Of a stretch of 64,000 bases of DNA, positions 23,401-34,775 are shown in pieces. How positions within the stretch are numbered: position 1 is the stretch's first letter; every line of letters starts with the position of its first letter. The DNA is from Bradysia coprophila. Lineage: Eukaryota > Arthropoda > Insecta > Diptera > Sciaridae. The notes beneath the pieces are model-generated. The model was not told the origin of the DNA. It saw only the letters and a program-made list of their open reading frames with translations, and ran no database searches. Made by a program: the position numbers and the translations under genes. The stretch is taken from assembly GCF_014529535.1 (NCBI RefSeq), contig NW_023503313.1:4104531-4168530 (forward strand), written 5' to 3'.

Positions 23401-24514
23401 TTTCGCCTGTGATACCTTTCTTATTCCTTGTGACGCTTGCTGCACTTGTTGAAGTGCCTTTAATCTACTCGCCGGATGCATAGAACCACCCTCAACATAT
23501 GGTTCTGTGAATGGAATTAAATTAGGCCGTGGAACATTGGACGGGATATCGGGTGTCCAATTGCCTAAACTTTGCAGTACGCGTACACCACCCTCATATC
23601 CCATGCCGACATCGTCGGGTACAGTAAATGTACTATCTGCTCCACCCGAGCTAGATGAACTAATTTGAGGCACCTGCAACAGCGAAAGTCAGCTTTAACT
23701 CAGTTCTCTTTACCGCCCGGCGGAATACCTTAATTGTATTAGCATAATGCTGATTAGAACTAAGAGTAGGTGGCGATTGGTGTGATTGCTGATTGGGCAG
23801 ATTTGAATTGCCCTGGCCATCTGTTCGTTGAATGTTTTGTTGTTGTTGTTGTTGATGATGTTGTTTAGTATAAAGAATAGTTGCCTGTTGCATGTGCTGC
23901 TGAACAGCCATATGTGCTTCTAGATATGCATTCTTTTGAGCTGCAGTCATTTTATCCATGTTAACAGTACCGTCCTTTACATGAAAACCAATTACAAAAT
24001 TAAAGGTTTTCAATCAGAAAATGGCCATTTCTTTTCGAACTTATTTCGCTTTTATTCCGTCAAAGCTTGAAGTCGAAACACCGACAATTGGAAGTTTGAA
24101 AATGAAATACCTGAAAATTTATGGTGGCTGTAACTGCTCTCATAGATTCAGCATAATTCCGTAGCACAGTATCCGTTTGAATGCAGGTGTTTCTCCATTC
24201 AAATATCTGATCAATCTTCGAAACACAACGTTCACAGATTTTTTTCGGAAGAAAGTCGTCTTTAGATATCTGAAAATCAAAAGTGCACCGAATGATAAAG
24301 GATATTACATTCAGCTGTTGTTATGTGAAAACAACTGTACCGCTGTTGGCAAGAAAGTTCTGACTTTAAACAGTAACTGTCTGTGTTCGGCTTCTTTATC
24401 GAATAAATTTATTTTTGCACCTAGTCTCAACGAGCAAAATCGACATAAGTCTGTGAATGCTGTAAAGTTCAATTCCTCACTTTGAGGATCTTGTTGTTGT
24501 TGGTTTGTCAACAT
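20410..24514 (-). CDS. ZAD-C2H2 zinc-finger transcription factor
   Basis: Nine exons (24514-24341, 24269-24111, 23974-23729, 23673-23400, 23328-23245, 22383-22361, 22300-21950, 20935-20711, 20640-20410) join in phase into 588 residues. The N terminus is a zinc-finger-associated domain (ZAD): CRFC at about residues 25-28 and ICERC at about 70-74, split across exons 1 and 2, which coordinates zinc and dimerises in insect factors. A Gln-rich middle contains QHHQQQQQQ. Four C2H2 fingers follow: FECTVCGKGLARKDKLTIHM (exon 5), YICEVCNKAFARRDKLVIHM (exons 6-7), WSCELCGRMFSTREEWSVHA (exon 7) and YCFMCRQDFVSRSEFMVHIR (exon 9). Exon 6 is only 23 nt and encodes the GEKPYICE linker and first cysteine of finger 2. 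A second polyglutamine run sits in exon 8. The product is presumably a nuclear DNA-binding regulator; target and orthologue are unknown. Confidence 0.92.
23029..23140. repeat. Small foldback in zinc-finger gene intron
   Basis: GCGAAGTTCGTAAATAAGCC followed by AATTTCGTAAACTT is repeated in reverse complement at about 23100-23138, leaving a loop of about 30 bp. It lies in the intron between exons 5 and 6. It could be a MITE remnant; no target duplication is clear. Confidence 0.6.
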
Positions 24515-25690
24515 CGCTTGCGATAGTATTTTTTGTCTAAACTTTTTTGTATTTATACGAAAGACAAACCGACGGAACACATTTTCTAATTGAATAATGG
24601 AACACAAATTCAATAAATATTTGCACTGTAAACGGTAGACAAAGATCGCTACTTCCCGCAAAAATAAAACGGTACACTACACTCAATCATTGTGCGCTGC
24701 AAACACTGCGAGTACACCCATAGTCGGAAAAATCGATTTTACCAGCATACGTTGACGATTATTTCAATGCATTTTTTTTGGGTTCATTCATTGCGGCATT
24801 ATACCGAAGCTGGGTAGAATTTCTGCAATACACAGGACATTGCCGGGCCAACAGAGTTCATAGAGTATTCTGCTTATTTAATGTAACAGCCAGTAATCAA
24901 TATGTTTTCGCAAATATTAATTGTGTCGCTTCGAGTATAAACACCATTGAACCAGTGAAAAGAACAATGCGAAAAATGGTAGTTTCTAAATCCAGTGTGC
25001 GGTTATTGGTACAGATTACAGATTGCCAGAGAAACGGCTATGGTTTCCGATATTGATTTTATAGATTTCGTTTGTTAATATTTCACTTAAAATTGGCATT
25101 AAACAGTTCAGGATGCACTTTTACAACACTCCGTTTTTTGGTACTAGAAGAACGTATTATTTTTACAAGGGAGCAAACTGTACACACAATAACTAACCAG
25201 ATTTCCGTTTGCGCATGCCTGAAAACACTTTCTCTTTGATGGCCAACAGGGGGACATTTATTTTACTTTACACATAAAAATACAAAAGATTTTCAATGTA
25301 CCGTGTTCAGTTCAAGCAGCATTTTCAATTTTCTATTCTCAATTGATTTAATTGGTGACGTGTTGTGGGTTTGCGGATTTTGTGATCGTCCAAGGAGACT
25401 GGTTCCGTTGAATTGAATACTGTAACAATCATCAAAATCAACATTTCGGTTTCACATCGAACCGGTAACGTTTCGATTTGATTTCGATTTCATTGAACGT
25501 TTGCGAAAGGCGGTTAAAAGACGATATCATTATTATCGCTTAATAAATATTACTACCATAGATGGAACCTGTATGCGCGTAATCTGCAGTGACTTGGTAT
25601 TTACAATTACAGGATTCCTGTTATAACTTAATTATTATGAGTCACTTCGGATCTTTAAAATTAGAGCTTTACTTACCACAATGGGACAAT
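24515..25690. other. Upstream region of zinc-finger gene
   Basis: No additional gene is supported. Short open frames here have no splice context. Confidence 0.4.
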
Positions 25691-26235
25691 TGATGGAAAG
25701 GTATTTCTTGTGTGAAATTTACCGATCCGAGGCGAGGACAAGACACAAATCGCAATTTCCTTCATTTGTCCCATTGCCAAGTAAGGTATTTAAGTCAATT
25801 GACGGAAAGGTATTTATTGTGTGAAATTTACCGATCCGAGGCGAGGCCGAGATAAAATATGCAATTTGCATCATCTGTCCCATTGCCAAGTAAGGTATTT
25901 AAGTCAATTGACGGAAAGGTATTTATTGTGTGAAATTTACCGATCCGAGGCGAGGACAAGACACAAATCGCAATTTCCTTCATTTGTCCCATTGCCAAGT
26001 AAGGTCTTTAAGTCAATTGACGGAAAGGTATTTATTGTGTGAAATTTACCGATCCGAGGCGAGGCCGAGATAAAATATGCAATTTGCATCATCTGTCCCC
26101 TTGCTAAGTAAGATATTTTACTCACATGACGGAAAGGTATTTCTTGTGTGAAATTTATCGATCCGAGGCGAGGCCGAGACACAATACGTAATTTCCTTTG
26201 TTTGTTCCATTGCCAAGTAAGGTATTTAAGGTAAG
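25690..26235. repeat. Tandem repeat, 109-bp unit, alternating variants
   Basis: The phrase GGAAAGGTATTT recurs at about 25694, 25803, 25912, 26021 and 26130, a period of 109 bp. Units 1 and 3 carry ACAAGACACAAATCGCAATT while units 2 and 4 carry GCCGAGATAAAATATGCAAT. The array therefore grew by duplicating a two-unit block. It lies 400 bp upstream of the promoter of the next gene. Confidence 0.88.
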
Positions 26236-26636
26236 GTAATTCAAAAATTTGTGTCAAAGTTTCGTCGACCTTGAAGAAAAGTTCGCTTTTCCTCTCAATT
26301 TTGAGTAAAAATGTTTAGAATTGGAATGGGCACAGCTCTTATGAGACAAAAAAAAACAACATAAACAAAAACAATTAGTACACAAAACGCCTTTCGTCTG
26401 ATTGATCTGCATTTAATAATTTCGGGCTTCCTCATACCAGTCAAAATAGATTAATTTCTGGTATTCAGCCACAGTGCCGAGTACTTTTTATTAACGAAAC
26501 AAAAAGATAAAAATAAAAAAAAAATCAAAATATTACACATCGTCCGTCTCATATTATTATTTATATGCCATACAAGTGTGCATGGTATATATTTTGACTA
26601 AATCCAAAGCGAAATCATACCATTCAGTCGTCAGTC

Positions 26637-26676
26637 TATATAACTCTGGTAAAACGAATCTCTGCTGGTAGTCATA
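26637..26676 (+). promoter_or_regulatory. Putative TATA promoter of the secreted orphan gene
   Basis: TATATAA at 26637-26643 is followed about 30 bp later by a TCATAG initiator-like site at 26672, 34 bp before the ATG at 26706. Confidence 0.5.
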
Positions 26677-26705
26677 GAGTGCAGATTGTAACAAGCGGAT
26701 CGGAT

Positions 26706-29700
26706 ATGATAAAACTTAAATTGGTGAGCTAAAGCAACTCTAACTTCTAATTTCAATAAAAAAAAAAAATTAAAATTTTTCGAATTACCATGGTTTGTCT
26801 GGGATGCAATTTTGATTTAATTAATTAATTCAAAATTTTACGCGAATTTTATGTACGATGTGTATGTTGTAGCCGTTGAATTGTTTAATTAAATAAATAA
26901 AATTAAATTTTTGTTGTGAATGAAATTAAGGAAAGATGGAAAAAAACATAAGTTCGCGATTGTGTGCGGTCTGCTGGTTAACGCATGTTAGGTTTTAATG
27001 TTTTTCATCAACACCAACGGCAACAAAAAAAAGGTGATCATCAAATAATAAGAAAAAGATTATACAGAAATTATAAAAGAAAGTGATGATGATGGTCATT
27101 CAAGATTTTGTGTTTGTTTACAATGTGAATATATGGTTATTTGGCTGGGTAATATTGTGACTGGCGCGTGTGTATTTACCATGAATTGATGAAATGTATT
27201 TATTTCCTTTAATTTTTTTTTGTAAATAAATTTTCAATAAGTCTTCTTGATCTCATTACTGTTTGGTCGGTCTGAGTTATATCATGTGATATAATAGAAA
27301 AAATTATGATTTGAACGAAAAATAAATTCTTTTGTGTAACAGTCCAAAAAATGTTGTGGTATAACAATAAAATCGAAAATTGAAGACGATGGAAGGCGAT
27401 TATGTTACATGAATCGACACTATAATATAATAATTGATGATGGCAATGGTGATCATAAATTTACGCACAGTGTGAAAGTATAGAAATGAAAATTATTACG
27501 ACGGTTTCGTTTAATGGTATAATCTAGAGATGAGTGGATCAAACTTGAATTGACAATGTTACTTTCGTTGGGAGTATGAACAATATTTTCCAATGACCGT
27601 GAAAGTGAAAAAGAAATTGCACGTTGATCTTAATTGATGTTTACATTGTTGTTGTATTTAGTGCAATGTGTGCAAGGTAGATGTATTGAATGTTTGTGTG
27701 TGATGTGAATTGCGGTTACTGCTTTTTTTTCTGGTTAAATTAATAAGTTTGATTAATTTCGCAAAAATAGATTTCCTGTATTCCGAAATGTAATAAATGA
27801 AAAAATTCATGATTGAATTATGTAAGCTTACAACTGCGAAATGTGTGTAGAGCCTCACGAATGTGAATGTTTATTTTAAAATTGAAATTGAGATATGTAT
27901 ACCGAGATATTGTATTATCGTGTCTCTCATGTTACATTTGTTTGTTGCATGATAATAGGATGGTACAAGTAATTACCTATTTTCAATACGCTTGAGATCT
28001 TCCAGATGTCCCATTAAAAAGGATTTTTTCTCTCATCAAATTGAAAATATGAACACAGACCAGACAAGATTGAATTCCTCATAAATAAATTCTGTATTCA
28101 GTATCAAAACCGTCTAATCAAAGCTTAAAGCCGAAATACCCAGTAGATTTTGCCTTGTAAATATTCTAAATGACTGAAAGTTTCGAAACTGCCAAGTATA
28201 AAACTAGCTAAGGCATGTATTGAAACAAGGTATGGAACGCCCTTTTTTCATTCACATTAGACGGACGAAATAGGGTGGTTATATACCCTGTTTAGCAGGT
28301 CCTAGCAGTTTTATACTCGGGAATGAGATACCAGAGAATTTATGGTGCTTGTAACTGCTCTCATAGATTTAGAATAATTCTGCGACACAGTACAGAATCC
28401 GTTTGAATGCTGTAAGTGATTTATCCATTCAAATATCTGATCAATCTTCGTAATACAACGTTCGCAGATTTTTTTTTCGAAAGAAAGTCATCCGCAGATA
28501 CCGGAAATAAAAGTGCACTGAATGATAAAGGATGAATCTTTGATAAATATTTCGATACTTTTATTCCCTTGACTGAAAGTCAAGGGTCTTACGCCAGAAA
28601 ATACCCTAAAATGTTTGTTACCACACAATGTATGAAATGTTATCAAAAACGTAATTGTTTGTAACCTATTTTTCTTTGTCATCACGATAACTTGAGTAAT
28701 TCATAACCGATTTTGATGATTTTTTTTTAATCGACGAGGAATGAAATTCCTGAGGTTAAGTTCGAAGATGAGCCATGTCGGGATAAAGCCCTGGAAATTA
28801 TTCCAGAAAAACAGGATTTTACTCTGTTGATAATTGATAATACACCACTGATAATTGATATAATTGATAATTCCCTTCACTGTTGATAATTGATAATCTA
28901 ATGTGTTATTCCCTTGACTGGCAGAAAATAGTGAACAATTTAGGTTCTTAAAATTATACATTTGACATTTGTAAGGTCAACTTCGACGATGAGCTATATG
29001 GGATCACCGCTTCGGAAGTTATCCCAGAAAATAGAAATGCAATGTATTAAATGAACATTATAAATGATATTCGATAATTGGTATTTGATAATTGATAATT
29101 GAAATTTTATATTTGATAATTAACAAGCGGCACCCAAAATTACATATAATGAAAAAAGTCAAGCAAATCTAACATTAGACAACTCCGACGAGTGTGATGT
29201 TTGCGGCCCGATCGAAGCGAGGGTCGTAATTCACACGAGTCGCGGTATCTTATTGTCACATTAGACAACTCGGACGAGCAAGTTTGCGATCAGAGCAAAT
29301 ATAATATTAGACAACTCTGACGTGTGTGATGTTAGCGGCCCGAGCGAAGAGAGGGTCGTAATTCACACGAGTTGCGGTATCGTATCGTTAGACAGCTCGG
29401 ACGAACGAGAAGTTTGCGGCCAAAGCAAATCGAACATTAGACAACTCGGACGAGTGTGAAGTTTGCAGCCCGAGCGAAGCGAGGGTTGTAATTCACACGA
29501 GTCGCGGTTATTTATTGCAAAATTAGACAGCGAGTCGTGATATTTTGCTTATTACAAAAGAAATAAATTTATGAGTAATTTGAGATTTTTTAGATCCTAA
29601 ATGTGATGATGTTTAAGGTCAAAATATTGTCATTTGCTTGGACTACAGAAATTGTCCATTCTTAACCAGATGAAAAAATCAATGAAAATAAATTAAGATA

Positions 29701-32700
29701 TCTATAAAAGTCTAATCTGATTGACTATGAAGTTTACCAACATTACCAACCAGCAAAAGACAACATTATTTTGGGAAAATTATCAGTCAAGGGACCCGAC
29801 CCGCCCAAAAAGGTGGGACCTAGTATGTAGATGGTCGCAAAAGTGATCATAGTCGATAGCTGCCAAATTAGAGTACTATTTTGTATGAAATGGTTTTTTA
29901 CAGTGTTTTACAATTGTGTGACACACTGTCAAGTTTCGTTTCAGTACCCTATTTAGAGTACCACTCATGCTTGAAGGGCGTTGACTGAATAAAAATGAGG
30001 GGGCGCTGTTGAAAAGGTTTCTGACTTTGATTGTTTTCTTAACTTTTCACGAGATACTTTCCCGAATTAAAAATCATTTGTGCAAAATTTCGATGCATGC
30101 TATAATGCCAAATTGCTTTAAATAACGTTCGGCATCGAAATAAATTATAAAAATGTTTTGTTTGGAATTAGAGTTCAATGCAGGCATGAGCGCCGACGGA
30201 GAAACCTCGGCGGCGGCTAGCCGAAAAAAATTTCTGAGCGGCGGCGAAAAAGTCGGCTTGAGCCGGCTTAAAACGGCTCGGCTGGAGGTTCCTTTTAACT
30301 TTTTTTTAAAATAAAAACGTTTAGATAAATGGACTAAAAACATTCATGGAAAATGAACTAGTAAGCATGAAAATGAAATTGTACGGAAAGCGAAAATGTA
30401 GGTAGATTAGGTTGTTCAAAGTGCAAGTGGAACTGGTCTTGTTACAAGCAAGTCTCTAAGTCTAAGGTTCACTAACACGTCAAGTTTTATTGCCTCAAAA
30501 CTTGAACTAAATGGAAAATCATGCTCCAGTACACTCATTTAACTCATTAAGAAAATGGTTTTCGAGAAGAAATCGAAAGCTCACGAAAATCAAGTAAAAA
30601 TTGAAAAGAAAAAAAATCGAGAAAATTCGCAAAGATCGATAAAGTTTTCTCAAATTTGTGAATTAACTGATTGTGCGCCTTCGGCTCGTTCCGCAAAGGT
30701 CATACTTGCCAAAACAACAAACTTAGAAGCGAGGACGTAATATACCATTCTGGAAAATTCATGAAAATTCAAGAAAATTTTCAAAATTTTCTTAATTTTG
30801 AAAAAAAAATTCAAAAAGTACTTGAGCTGCTTAGGATCAACAGGAATCTCGGTTTTCAAAATTATTTCACCCATTCACCTTTCGAAATCTTTATTTCATT
30901 TTCCAGCCGTTTCAAGCCGGCTTGAGCCGTGTTTTTGGCACCGGCTCGGCTGCGGCGCGGCTTGCTCAAAAATGGCCGGCGGTGGCTTGATCGGCGGCTT
31001 ATTTTCGGCGGCGCTCATGCCTGGTTCAATGCAACAGAAAAAAAACGGTAAAAATTTGTCAAAATGGTATTTTTGGTGAGTCGTCAAAGTTAGCCGACTA
31101 TAAAAAATTGAATGGATCCTGAACTTGAAAATTCTTAGATTCAAATAGAAAATGATTCGATTTTTGCTCAAGTGAACTTCCGACAACTAGGGTAAGAATT
31201 TTTTTTAGGCTTATCCTTTCCCATCGCATACCACTTCTGTCTTATGTTCGGCTTCCCTATCAAAGAAACTTATTTTCGCACCTAGCCTCAACAAGCATAT
31301 TAAGTTTGTGCATGCTGTAAAATTCAATTCCTCAATTTGAGGATCCTGTTATTGTTGGTTTGTCAGCATCGCTTGCGGTAGTATTTGTTTCTATAAGTAC
31401 ATTTTCTAATTGAATAATAGAACACATATTCTAAATTTTATTGCTGTATTCAGTTATCAACAATCGAATCTACATTATAACTACAATCGACAAATATTAA
31501 GATTTCCTGAAATTTGATTCCATCCATTTATTAGAAGAAAAACATAAATTACCAATCTCACTCATCACCCGAAGGCAATTAATTTGTCTGGTTAAGTATC
31601 ACAAAAACGTTAACCGTATTTTTTTTCAGCTGATCGCTCCAAGGTTTCTGAACAAAAACTCCTAGTTCAATGTCAAAGAACATTCATACGATAAAGCAAT
31701 TGTTTTATTGTTACCATTGTAAATACGAATTAATATCCAGCTGTTCAAGAGTGGAATCTTAAATGTATTTGTGCTAATTGGCTGTTTATAGTTGAACACT
31801 CTCGATTTGATACCACCACTTATTACATACCGTTTGGTATCTTTATGAATAAAACGTGTAAAACCAGCCAATTTTCATAATTATAATTTATTTCGATCTT
31901 ACTGCAAACGACTCATTGATTAGTGAGAATGAGTCGAGTTACATTTTATTCGCAAAGATTGAAGAGTACGGACGATTTTAGAGATTAAATGGTACAAGTG
32001 GTTTTGGTTTCAATCGAAAGAAAATCATAAAATTAAACGGATTTAAATTGAGACACATTTATCTGTTATTGTTTCGCAGGCAACTATTTCGTGCGTTGTT
32101 ATCATATTCATCAGCGTACAATTTGTAGCCGCCCAATCGTATGATCCTGCTTATGAATATGACGAAGATGTGCACCAGTACAGCGATGATGGCCAGTACA
32201 TCAATTATCCGACTTTTGGACTACGTGAAGCAGCCAGCACTAAACTGAACCGTACGACTAGTCAAAGCAAGAAAGTAGAGGTTTGACATAGAAATTTTTT
32301 ACGTTGAAAGCTAGCTATAGCTAGTCTAATCCGCTCCAATGCGATAGGTCTATTGTTGGGGGTCGTGCAATGATGACGTCTGCATTCCATTTGCGGTGTT
32401 CAAGAATTGTCAAGATTGTTTTGTAAGTCTGATGGAGAGTCAATAATCTGGAAAAATATGTGAACGTCATTGCACCACCCTTAATATGAAAGTATGCAGC
32501 CACAGAGGATTTTTTTTTTTTAAGAATTCACTAGAATTCGCGAGCAACTAATTAAATTCAAAAATATTTTTCTTATCCATCTTTCAGACGGCAGTAAAAC
32601 ATACAACTCCACGCGGTAGCTATAGACGACGATCGACGTTCTCGACGACAAATAACCCGACAACAAAATATACGCCCACACAACGGGTTCAAATTATACC

Positions 32701-33562
32701 AACATCATCTCCTCGCAGTAAATTGCATGAACCCGGTCGTATCTTAACGAAAAACGAATTTGTATTCGTTAACGAAATTGAACAAACGAAAAACTTCACT
32801 ACATCCGATGAAGTTCAACAACATTTCAAAGAGTTGAATTTCGGCAGCATAGCTGATGGTGAATTGAAATCTCCGTCACGTTTCATTGAGACAACATACA
32901 AAATTGATCATTCGCAATATGCAGACAACAGCGGTCACAGCATTCAAATAACGGATCATAATTTCGACTCAAAGAATCTGTTCAGCAGTGATGTTACGGC
33001 AAAGAAAGTTGAAAATTCCGACGGATCTGGCTATTTCAAAACGATCGGAAAGTACGATTTGAATAAGCTATCACATCGGCCCAACAAGTATCCGATCCAT
33101 GACAAACTCAAAACGGATCTCGCTGTTGCCGATTTGCAGTTACACTCTTTCCCACGACCACTGAAAAATTTCCACCATCAACACCTACCGCACTCTTATT
33201 CCTATACCACCGAGAAATCGACAACAAAATCCGCAGCTACTCAAGAACAAATTAAATTGTACAACGACGACGTGAAAAAGCATTACGATCGAGTACTCGA
33301 ACAAAAACTCCGAACCAGCAAAGATCCAGCAGACAAAGCAAAATATCACCAATTTATCAAAGCAATGGAAGATGAAAAAATTGAACAGCAGAGTGCAAGT
33401 ATACGAGATCTGAAACGACAACGACCGATAGTCAAGCCAGCTAGACCGCGACCATTTTCGCATGAAACAAGGACCAAATCACCGGAGAAAACATTCGGTT
33501 TGGGCTATTACAAATTGGGCATAACGTACACGGAGCGGCCCTATAAATTTCCATTCTTGTGA
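26706..33562 (+). CDS. Secreted protein of unknown function, 397 aa
   Basis: Three exons (26706-26723, 32080-32280, 32588-33562) join in phase. Exon 1 encodes only MIKLKL. Together with the start of exon 2 it forms a clean signal peptide, MIKLKLATISCVVIIFISVQ followed by FVAAQ, which is why I accept a 5.4-kb first intron. The mature protein starts with an acidic, Tyr-rich stretch (YDPAYEYDEDVHQY). A basic Ser/Thr-rich region follows, then a long hydrophilic body, a His-rich patch (KNFHHQHLPHSYSY), a charged probably helical segment (about residues 300-340) and an aromatic C terminus (GLGYYKLGITYTERPYKFPF). There are no cysteines beyond the leader, so no disulfides. I recognise no domain; an extracellular-matrix or cuticle-associated role is only a guess. 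Confidence 0.8.
28330..28540 (-). pseudogene. Broken copy of the ZAD gene exon 2 region
   Basis: This stretch matches 24105-24300 closely in order, for example GTAACTGCTCTCATAGATT, ATCCGTTTGAATGC, ATTCAAATATCTGATCAATC and AATGATAAAGGAT. It thus includes the equivalent of ZAD exon 2, with substitutions and small indels that disturb the frame. Similarity stops at AATGATAAAGGAT, where foreign sequence begins. It lies inside the first intron of the secreted orphan gene, in opposite orientation to it. Confidence 0.85.
28541..29155. repeat. AT-rich TGATAATTGATA repeats
   Basis: Degenerate repeats of TTGATAATTGATAATTGATA occur at 28825-28905 and again at 29065-29120. The two halves also share AAGTTCGAAGATGAGC.AT and related phrases (28757 and 28980), suggesting a duplicated unit. 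No coding signal is present. Confidence 0.55.
29158..29535. repeat. GC-richer higher-order tandem repeat
   Basis: Units begin ATTAGACAACTCGGACGA and alternate between a long form (about 90 bp) and a short form (about 47 bp), giving long-short-long-short-long. Each long unit contains an inverted pair, CGAGTGTGA and TCACACGAG, flanking a GCCCGAGCGAAGCGAGGG core. It can thus fold into a hairpin. The stretch is clearly richer in G and C than its surroundings. Confidence 0.85.
29900..29990 (+). repeat. Dispersed repeat, copy 1 of 3
   Basis: Contains ACACACTGTCAAGTTTCG and TTTAGAGTACCACTCATGC then TTGAAGGGCGTTG. Similar blocks occur at 44390-44465 and 58155-58222. Confidence 0.6.
30181..31023. mobile_element. 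hAT-type element with GC-rich ends, 843 bp
   Basis: The ends are CAGGCATGAGCGCCG and its reverse complement (CGGCGCTCATGCCTG). They are flanked by a perfect 8-bp duplication, GTTCAATG, at 30173-30180 and 31024-31031. About 120 bp at each end are extremely rich in CGGC and GCCG words (AGCCGGCTT...), in contrast to the AT-rich middle. No transposase is visible. It lies within the 2.7-kb block that splits the ZAD pseudogene. Confidence 0.85.
31225..31440 (-). pseudogene. Broken copy of the ZAD gene exon 1 region
   Basis: The stretch matches 24380-24610: GTTCGGCTTC, AATTCAATTCCTCA.TTTGAGGATC, TTGTTGGTTTGTCA.CATCGCTTGCG and ACATTTTCTAATTGAATAAT. It corresponds to ZAD exon 1, its start region and 5' flank. 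The CAT start triplet is retained as GCAT. The part encoding the QQQQD segment and the CRFC motif is changed and shortened. With 28330-28540 it forms one duplicate split by about 2.7 kb of inserted DNA. Confidence 0.85.
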
Positions 33563-33992
33563 ATTCGATGTGTGCTCTCTTAGTTTTTATTAAAATTAAT
33601 TTATTTGAAGTTAAATTAAATATAATGTAAATGATGCTCGAACGAGTTTGTTTGTTTGGTTACCGCTGAAAATTCTAGCCCTTAGTGTTCACATTAGGAA
33701 AATTTAGGAAAAACGTTGTTCCTAACTTATGCTAAAAGGATTTTCTAGCATGTGTTAGGGCTATTACTATTACAACACTATTGAATGTGTACCATGGTGA
33801 TGGAAAAGTTCAAAAAATCAGCCAAAAGTATTTTTATTTTGAGAGAAAACCATTAACAACGTGATAAACGTTTACTCTTGAACACCACTAAACAGATAAA
33901 TGAATGACAACGAATGGCTTTTTACAAATTCTCTTCATATCCTAAGGTTTCTTTCGAACTAGTCCAGCCCTAGTTCTAAATACAGTATTTAA

Positions 33993-34187
33993 CCTGTTAC
34001 AGACGGCAAACATTTGACCAGGATTATTATCGGGTCTATTACTTTAATCTGTCAACGTATTTTTAAATGGTTGATTTCAAATCTTGTACTTCAATATGTT
34101 AACATGCATTTTACTATATAAAGAACCATATTAGCCAGAGATTGTTATTATTTTTGTTGAAACAGATGAATAGCCGTATGTGACAGG
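33993..34187. mobile_element. TTAA-type MITE, 195 bp
   Basis: The ends are CCTGTTACAGACGG and CCGTATGTGACAGG. TTAA precedes the left end (33989-33992); the right flank reads TCTT, a probable mutation. The intact relative at 49945-50360 has TTAA on both sides, as piggyBac-type elements do. Confidence 0.65.
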
Positions 34188-34374
34188 TCTTACTGCAGGT
34201 ACATCAAAATGATGTCAAATTATAGTGATCTAAGATATCTAATATTTCATTCGCGGCGCTTTTTCCTCTGAAATTGTTTCCATAGCCATCGTTCGCACAG
34301 TGCGCGTACGCATCCCTATCACAGAAGGGAAACAATCTGTGCAGTTTTCTTTCTTGGGACCTATCCGTAAGACT

Positions 34375-34775
34375 TTCGACTTCTGGTAGCGTAATGGCTT
34401 CTGGGAGTGTAACTGCTGCTAGGATTTGACGACTTCTAAGATTGTAACGACTTCTGGGAGTGTAAAGGCTTCTGGGAGTGTAAAGGCTTCTGGGAGTGTA
34501 ATGGCTTCTGGGAATGTAACGGCTACTGGGAGTGAAACTACTTCTAAGAATGTAACGACGTCTCAGAGTGTGACGACTTCAGAGAGTGTGACTGACGCCT
34601 TCTAAGAGTGTAACGACTTCTAAGAGTGTAACGACTTCTAAGAGTGTAACGTCTTCTAAGAGTGTAACGACTTCTAAGAGTGTAACGACTTCTAAGAGTG
34701 TAACGACTTCTAAGAGTGTAACGACTTCAAAAATTGTAACGACTTCAAAAATTGTAACGACTTCTGGGTGAGTAG
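34375..34775 (+). repeat. 18-bp minisatellite
   Basis: About twenty units of the form GTAACGACTTCTAAGAGT. The upstream half is more diverged (GGCTTCTGGGAGTGTAA variants) and the downstream half nearly uniform. The unit is six codons (Val-Thr-Thr-Ser-Lys-Ser), so one frame stays open over long stretches, broken by TGA and TAA. There is no start, splice site or promoter to support a gene. Confidence 0.92.

Noticed and set aside
24778-25056. 92-codon plus-strand frame upstream of the zinc-finger gene
   Set aside because: No domain, splice context or promoter; length is compatible with chance.
25690-26235. CRISPR-like array
   Set aside because: The repeats are 109-bp tandem units without unique spacers, in a eukaryotic genome.
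33185-33463. Minus-strand frame opposite the secreted orphan gene
   Set aside because: Shadow of a long coding exon; composition is not protein-like.
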